The position numbers and the translations under genes were made by a program. DNA of 56,141 bases from Zavarzinella formosa DSM 19928 (lineage in GTDB: Bacteria > Planctomycetota > Planctomycetia > Gemmatales > Gemmataceae), in NCBI RefSeq assembly GCF_000255705.1, contig NZ_JH636439.1, positions 477,627 to 533,767 on the forward strand, read 5' to 3'. Below the pieces are notes generated by a model that was not told the DNA's origin, did no database searches, and was given only the letters and a program-made list of their open reading frames with translations. Each line of letters opens with the position of its first letter. Position 1 is the stretch's first letter. Positions 51,136 to 56,141 of this stretch are shown one piece after another.

Positions 51136-54100
51136 TCAGTTCAAATAAATAAATTCACTGGAAGCGAAAATTGCCTGGCAAAACCCGGCCCACGCCGTCC
51201 GGGCGCGCTTCTCGGGGTCCGGTATCTTGGCGGTCAGGGCCGTCTCGTAAGCGTTGACGAAACGCTCGGCTTCGGCGAGTTCCTCTGCTTTCGGCCGTCG
51301 TCCGTAGGCTCGCAAATAGGCGGACTGAACGCGGCTCTCGACATTTGCCGGGTGATCCTTGAGCAATTGTGCCGCCAGAATTTCGGATTGTTGCCGGACG
51401 AACGGGCTGTTCATCAAATACAACGCCTGCGGGGCGACCACCGTGTTGGCCCGTTTGCCGTTCGGAACATGCGGCTCGGCCATGTCGAACGATTGGAAAA
51501 AGTCGAACACCCGGTTGCGGATGATCGGCAGATAGATGCTTCGCCGTGCGTTGTCATACCGGCTGGCGTCCATCGTCGGATTGCTGGAAATGTAACTGAA
51601 GTTTCCGTTGTTCAACAGGCTGCCCCCCATTTTGAGGTCGATGTTCCCGGCGGCGAACAGCATCCCGTCGCGGATTTTCTCGGCCTCCAGACGACGACGG
51701 TTAAACCGCCACAACAACCGATTGTCCGGGTCCGCAAGGGCCGCCGCCTCGTTGTGTGTTGAACTCATCCGGTAGGCGTTCGACATCAGAATGGTCTTCT
51801 GTAATTTCTTGATGCTCCAGCCTTCCCGCACGAACTGGGTGGCCAGCCAGTCGAGCAATTCCGGGTGGCTTGGTCGTTCGCCCAGCTTCCCGAAATTGTC
51901 CGGGCTGCGGACGATTCCCTCCCCAAAGAGGTGCAACCAAATCCGGTTGGCCATCACGCGGGCGGGCAGGGGGTTCTTGGGATCGGCCAGCCAGTTCGCC
52001 AACTCCAGACGACCGCTGGCCGACCGGCTGTGGCCGTACTTGGTTTGGTTCACTTCATGCTTGGGAATATCGGAAACCATCGACAGCCCGCCGACCGGGG
52101 ATTGTGATTCACCCGCCAGAATGCGCGGGAAGACGGCCGGGGCCTCTTCGCCGGGGGTCAGGTAACTGCCGCGAATTTGCACGAAGAGACTGCGGGGTTT
52201 GCCGTCGGCCCGCACTTCGCCGTATTTGGCCCCCTCTTCGACCGCCAGCACGGCAATCGTCGGCGGGGCCAGTTTTTGCATGGCCACGATTTCCCCGTTG
52301 AGGGAAGAGATGGTGGCCAGTTCCGCCGGGTAAAACGCCTCCGGATTCGCGGGGAGCGTGGCTTTCAGCGCGTATGGCCCGTTGGCTTCCGCGAGGATCT
52401 TCTTGCCGGTTTCCGAACCGGTCAGCGCTTGTTGATACTTCTTGGCGAACTCGGCAAGCGTCTTCGCGGGCGGGCCTTCCAATACTTCCTTCGGCATGGT
52501 GAATTTGGCGAGGATCGGGGCTGATGCTTCCGCAAAGCCTTCGTCGGGAAGATCACGCACGGCCAGCCACGGGGCGAAGAACGGATCTTCTTTCTTCCGC
52601 TTCAAATACTCGGTCCAGCCGGTGATGAACTCGGGGATCAATTTGCGGGCTATGCCCACATCCGGCACGCTCCCGGCGCTGGCCCGGCCGGAGCCGTTTT
52701 TGCCTGTGGGCAGGGGGGGCATGACGGCGATCTTGTCGAGATGCGGCAACAAGCCGACGCCTTCGATGGAGATTGTGTTCTTCCCCTGATTCAGCGGAAT
52801 GCTGCCCTCGGCTCGCCATGTCTGGTGTTCTGGGTTCCAACCGCCGGTGGTGGCCTTGGCCGCCTCCTTCAACACCAGCTTACCGTTTACACTGATGCGA
52901 ATTGGCCGGCTTTCGAGGGAGGCGTACCTCAGTTCCAGTTCGTAATCCCCGGTCTTCGGAACGCTCAGGCTCAGCGTCGCTTTGTTGTTCTCCGGCTTCA
53001 AACTGTAGATGATGCCGATGCCTTTGCCGAGGGCGTTCGTGTCTTTGTCGGCCGTGCCGGTGCTGTATTTTTCGGCCTCAAGCACGACTGTTCCGGGCGG
53101 GTTGTCCTTGGTTTGCCCCATGCGCGCCACCCCGGCCGTTCCCTTCGCATCGGCGGCCGCGAGGAGATATTCCCCGGCCCGTTCTTTTGCCTCCCGCAAC
53201 AGGCGTTCTCGCAATTCCTTGGTGATCTGTTGCACCTCGGCTTCCTTAGCGGCAATCTTCTTCGCACGGGCCTCGGCCACGGCGGGCGATTCTCCGGTGG
53301 GCAACGACCGTTCGTAAGCGGCGGCGACGGTTGAAAGGTTCTTCATCGTGCGCGTGCTGGTGAAGATGCCCAACAGACCGTAATAATCCCGCGTCGGGAT
53401 GGGATCGAACTTATGATCGTGACAGCGGGCGCAACCGAGGGTCAGGCCGAGGAATGCTTTCCCGAGGGTGTCCACCTGTTCGTCCGCGATGTCGAGTTTC
53501 ATCTTCTGCTTGTCCGGTTCGGCCAGTAGCTTCGGACCCAACACCAAGAAGCCAGTGCCGGTGATCCGGTCCGGGTTGGTGTTCGCGTCCGGCAGCAAGT
53601 CCCCGGCGATCTGTTCTTTGATGAAGAGATCGTAGGGTTTGTCCTCGTTGAAACTCTTGATGACGTAATCGCGATAGCGGAAGGCATTGGCGAACGCGGT
53701 GTTTTCGTCCAAGCCGTTCGAGTCCGCATAGCGGGCGATGTCCAGCCAGTGCCGGGCTTGTGATTCGCCGTATTGCGTGCTTCGCAACAGCCGGTCCACC
53801 ACATGTTCCCAAGCGTGGGCCGAGTTGTCGTCCACGAAGTCCAAGATTTCCTGCGGCGTCGGCGGCAGGCCGGTCAGATCGTAAGTCACCCGGCGAATCA
53901 GCGTCCGGCGGTCGGCCGGTTTCGCCGGGGTGAGTCCTTTGGTTTCGAGCTTTGAGAGAATAAACGCATCGACGGGGTTTTTCACCCAATCAACATTCTT
54001 CACGGTTGGTTCCGGTGAATCGGTGACCGGCTGGAAGGCCCAGAATTTTCGTTGTTCCTCGGTGAACAGTTGGCCCGGTTTTGGCTGGCCGGTATTTGCG

Positions 54101-54483
54101 TTCGCTCCCGATTCCGGCCATGCGGCTCCGTCCTTCACCCATTTGGTGAAGACAGCGATATCGGCCGCGGGAAGTTTCCCTTTCGGCGGCATCTTGAGGT
54201 CGTCGCTGGTGTAATGCAATCCCTTGACCAGCAGACTTTCCTCCGGCTTGCCGGGCGAGATCGCCGGGCCAGTGTCTCCCCCCTTGAGCAGTTCGGCCCG
54301 TGTGGTCAGCCGCAGACCGCCCCGGATTTTCTTCTCGCTGGCCCCGTGGCATTCCACGCAATGAGTGGTGAGGAGCGGCCGGACGCTCTTCTCGAAGAAT
54401 TCAATTTGCTGGGGGGTCTGGGCGTTGGCCGAGATGGAGCCAGCCAACGACAGCGAGAAAACAACCAAGCCGCGACCGAACAT
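51136..54483 (-). CDS. PSCyt1-DUF1549-DUF1553 cytochrome-domain protein (PSD1 type)
   Basis: 1115 residues. After a signal peptide (about 1-21) the planctomycete cytochrome-c-like domain has one haem site Cys42-x-x-Cys45-His46 (HCVECHG). DUF1549 follows (about 160-380, with VDAFILSKLETKGL, RRVTYDLTGLPPT and LGCARCHDHKFDPI, a second CxxCH). A middle insert of about 350 residues contains a carbohydrate-binding-like beta-sandwich (VVLEAEKYSTG). DUF1553 closes the protein (ASGRLELANWLADPKNPLPARVMANRIW; TILMSNAYRMSS; APQALYLMNSPFVRQQSE). It is probably periplasmic and redox-active; function unknown. It forms the standard pair with the DUF1501 gene 126 bp upstream. Confidence 0.95.
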   Translation of the reverse strand: MFGRGLVVFSLSLAGSISANAQTPQQIEFFEKSVRPLLTTHCVECHGASEKKIRGGLRLTTRAELLKGGDTGPAISPGKPEESLLVKGLHYTSDDLKMPPKGKLPAADIAVFTKWVKDGAAWPESGANANTGQPKPGQLFTEEQRKFWAFQPVTDSPEPTVKNVDWVKNPVDAFILSKLETKGLTPAKPADRRTLIRRVTYDLTGLPPTPQEILDFVDDNSAHAWEHVVDRLLRSTQYGESQARHWLDIARYADSNGLDENTAFANAFRYRDYVIKSFNEDKPYDLFIKEQIAGDLLPDANTNPDRITGTGFLVLGPKLLAEPDKQKMKLDIADEQVDTLGKAFLGLTLGCARCHDHKFDPIPTRDYYGLLGIFTSTRTMKNLSTVAAAYERSLPTGESPAVAEARAKKIAAKEAEVQQITKELRERLLREAKERAGEYLLAAADAKGTAGVARMGQTKDNPPGTVVLEAEKYSTGTADKDTNALGKGIGIIYSLKPENNKATLSLSVPKTGDYELELRYASLESRPIRISVNGKLVLKEAAKATTGGWNPEHQTWRAEGSIPLNQGKNTISIEGVGLLPHLDKIAVMPPLPTGKNGSGRASAGSVPDVGIARKLIPEFITGWTEYLKRKKEDPFFAPWLAVRDLPDEGFAEASAPILAKFTMPKEVLEGPPAKTLAEFAKKYQQALTGSETGKKILAEANGPYALKATLPANPEAFYPAELATISSLNGEIVAMQKLAPPTIAVLAVEEGAKYGEVRADGKPRSLFVQIRGSYLTPGEEAPAVFPRILAGESQSPVGGLSMVSDIPKHEVNQTKYGHSRSASGRLELANWLADPKNPLPARVMANRIWLHLFGEGIVRSPDNFGKLGERPSHPELLDWLATQFVREGWSIKKLQKTILMSNAYRMSSTHNEAAALADPDNRLLWRFNRRRLEAEKIRDGMLFAAGNIDLKMGGSLLNNGNFSYISSNPTMDASRYDNARRSIYLPIIRNRVFDFFQSFDMAEPHVPNGKRANTVVAPQALYLMNSPFVRQQSEILAAQLLKDHPANVESRVQSAYLRAYGRRPKAEELAEAERFVNAYETALTAKIPDPEKRARTAWAGFCQAIFASSEFIYLN

Positions 54484-54609
54484 GGATGGCGGGCCTCAAT
54501 GATGCGTGGATGAAAAACGGAAACGCGGAAGGCGGGGCCGACCATTGAAGTTTATCGCATCAATGATCGGTTGCAAAGTTGGACATTCAGCGAAACAAGG
54601 ATCGCTGGT

Positions 54610-56043
54610 TTAGGCCAGCATCTTTTTGACAACCTCGCCGTGAACATCCGTCAACCGGAAGTCGCGACCTTGGAAGCGATACGTCAATTTGGTGTGTTCC
54701 AGCCCCAATTGATTCAGGATGGTCGCCTGCAAATCATGAACATGAACGCGGTCCTGAACCGGCGAGAAACCGAACTCGTCCGTTTCGCCAAGGGTGAACC
54801 CGGCTTTCACGCCGCCGCCGGCGAACCACATGGTTCCGGTGTCGATGTGGTGATTTCGGCCGACGGTGTCGCGGGCCTCGCCCATCGGAGTGCGGCCAAA
54901 TTCCCCGCCCCAGATCACCAGCGTGCTGTCCAGCAGGCCCCTCTTCTTCAAGTCTTGGACAAGGGCGGCCATCGGCTGATCGACTTCCTTGCAAACCTTG
55001 TCGAGTCCCTTGTCCAGATTGTTGACGGAGTCCCCGTGGTGGTCCCAATCGGTGTGGTAAAGCTGAACAAACCGCACGCCTCGCTCCACCAACCGCCGGG
55101 CGAGGAGGCAATTATTCGCAAACGAGGCCGCCCCGGCTTTGGCCCCGTAGGCATCGAGCGTTTTCGCGTCTTCCTTGGTCAGATCGATCAGTTCCGGGGC
55201 GCTGGTCTGCATCCGGTAGGCCATCTCGTAGGAGGCGATCCGGGTGGCAATCTCCGGATCGCCGGTCGCGTCGAGACGCTCGCTGTTTAACTCTTTGACG
55301 GCATCAATCACATCCTTTTGCCGATTGGAAGAGACTCCCGTTGGCGACGACAGATTGATGATGGGATCGCCGCCGGAACGGAAGGGAACACCCTGAAACG
55401 TCGTCGGCAGGAAGCCACTCCCCCAGTTCAACACGCCGCCGCGCGGACCGCGCGGGCCGGATTGGAGGACGACAAACCCCGGCAAATCCGTGGACGCGGA
55501 CCCGATGCCGTAAGTTACCCACGATCCGATGCTCGGCCGCCCAAATTGCGGCGACCCGGTGTTGAAGAACACTTTCGCCGGGCCGTGATTGAAGACATTG
55601 GTGGCGACGGTCTTCACCATCGTCACATCGTCCACGATCTTCGTGAAGTGCGGCAGACATTCGGACACCCATGTGCCGCTTTTGCCGTGCTTGGCAAACT
55701 TCCGTTTGGTGCCGAGGAGTCTTGGCTTTTCTTTGCTAAAGGTGTCCATGAAGGCGAACCGCTTCCCCTTCACAAACGAATCGGGAATCTGTTGGCCGTG
55801 GAGTTTCTGCAATTCCGGTTTCGGCTCGAACAATTCAAACTGGCTCGGCCCCCCCGCCATGAACAGGAAAATGACCGCCTTGGCCTTCGGCTCAAAGTGA
55901 GGCTTCTTCGGCGATAACGGATTGACACTCGGAGCCGCCAACCCATCTTGCGCCAGCAACGACCCAAGGGCCATCCCGCCAAGACCGATGCCACAGTCGC
56001 GGAAAAAATGCCGCCGAGTCGGTTGTAATAAATTGTTGTTCAT
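54610..56043 (-). CDS. Tat-exported DUF1501 protein
   Basis: 477 residues. The Tat signal reads TRRHFFRDCGIGLGGMALG, followed by a sulfatase/alkaline-phosphatase-like fold: AVIFLFMAGGPSQFELFEPKP at the first metal loop, LYHTDWDHHGDS in the middle and VIWGGEFGRTPM with NHHIDTGTMWFAGGGVKAG later. DUF1501 proteins almost always pair with PSCyt1-DUF1549-DUF1553 proteins in planctomycetes, as here. The ATG at 56043 is chosen because it begins the Tat signal; further upstream the frame runs into the heptamer repeat. Catalytic function is not established. Confidence 0.95.
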   Translation of the reverse strand: MNNNLLQPTRRHFFRDCGIGLGGMALGSLLAQDGLAAPSVNPLSPKKPHFEPKAKAVIFLFMAGGPSQFELFEPKPELQKLHGQQIPDSFVKGKRFAFMDTFSKEKPRLLGTKRKFAKHGKSGTWVSECLPHFTKIVDDVTMVKTVATNVFNHGPAKVFFNTGSPQFGRPSIGSWVTYGIGSASTDLPGFVVLQSGPRGPRGGVLNWGSGFLPTTFQGVPFRSGGDPIINLSSPTGVSSNRQKDVIDAVKELNSERLDATGDPEIATRIASYEMAYRMQTSAPELIDLTKEDAKTLDAYGAKAGAASFANNCLLARRLVERGVRFVQLYHTDWDHHGDSVNNLDKGLDKVCKEVDQPMAALVQDLKKRGLLDSTLVIWGGEFGRTPMGEARDTVGRNHHIDTGTMWFAGGGVKAGFTLGETDEFGFSPVQDRVHVHDLQATILNQLGLEHTKLTYRFQGRDFRLTDVHGEVVKKMLA

Positions 56044-56080
56044 GACATCTCGCGTCTCGAAACTCGGAATGACTTGCAGG

Positions 56081-56141
56081 AATGACCAATGACCAATGAC
56101 CAATGACCAATGACCAATGACCAATGACCAATGACCAATGA
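56081..56141. repeat. Heptamer tandem repeat, unit AATGACC
   Basis: Eight perfect copies and five further bases of the unit AATGACC fill 56081-56141 and run past the window end. It lies 38 bp upstream of the DUF1501 start, in its promoter or leader region. On the minus strand the unit reads GGTCATT, and the three-codon-phase translation gives a VIGHWSL pattern that is not a real protein. Confidence 0.97.

Noticed and set aside
1-56141. CRISPR array, tRNA, rRNA or prophage
   Set aside because: No spaced direct repeats, no cloverleaf with a CCA-type end, no rRNA core sequence and no phage structural or integrase genes were seen.

Overview
The window reads as chromosomal DNA from a planctomycete, most likely of the Gemmataceae/Gemmatales type. 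The pointers are families concentrated in that phylum: a PSCyt1-DUF1549-DUF1553 protein followed by a Tat-exported DUF1501 protein, two DUF1559 proteins with a prepilin-type N-terminus and an H-x9-DG C-terminal motif, a DUF1570 metalloprotease-like protein, a Tat-exported Gfo/Idh/MocA oxidoreductase, and many small lipoproteins. Genus-level placement is inference.

Layout. 1-460 holds the tail of an IS4-type transposase and an inverted-repeat element. 0.6-9.3 kb carries an FHA protein, a miaA/GT-C glycosyltransferase pair, a HAD phosphatase, an exported WD40 propeller, and a minus-strand run hemC - type III polyketide synthase - AI-2E family exporter. 9.4-10 kb is a toxin-antitoxin pair. 10-16.2 kb is housekeeping (leuC-type dehydratase, rpmI-rplT, nadC) plus a membrane protein and a secreted phosphatase-like protein. 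16.2-22.9 kb is a complete tripartite efflux system transcribed as TolC-like lipoprotein, very long adaptor, MacB-type ATPase, MacB/FtsX-type permease. 23-26.9 kb has a HEAT protein, a tiny basic ORF, an esterase and a type II NADH dehydrogenase. 27-34 kb has clpC and an SNF2 helicase/SWIM-zinc-finger pair. 34-40 kb has two DUF1559 + lipoprotein pairs around an SGNH esterase, a GNAT and an ATP-grasp protein. 40-44 kb has a 193-bp composite palindrome, a fused two-domain iron-type ABC permease, an exported protein and guaB. 44-51 kb has the oxidoreductase, two OB-fold lipoprotein paralogs each preceded by remains of a serpin gene, the DUF1570 protein and a HEAT protein. 51-56 kb is the PSD1/DUF1501 pair, ending in a heptamer tandem repeat.

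How genes work together. The efflux cassette should span both membranes. The SNF2 and SWIM genes overlap by 4 nt and are probably one functional unit. The PKS is co-directional and closely spaced with a transporter. Each DUF1559 gene is followed by a small lipoprotein gene. PSD1 and DUF1501 are a classic co-occurring pair.

The most unusual region is 45.6-48.3 kb. Two OB-fold lipoprotein genes alternate with two decayed serpin 3' ends, which looks like a duplicated serpin-lipoprotein unit that lost both serpins. No tRNA, rRNA, CRISPR array or phage module was seen, and no clearly new multi-gene system stands out. Functions are assigned from motif recognition only, without database searches.
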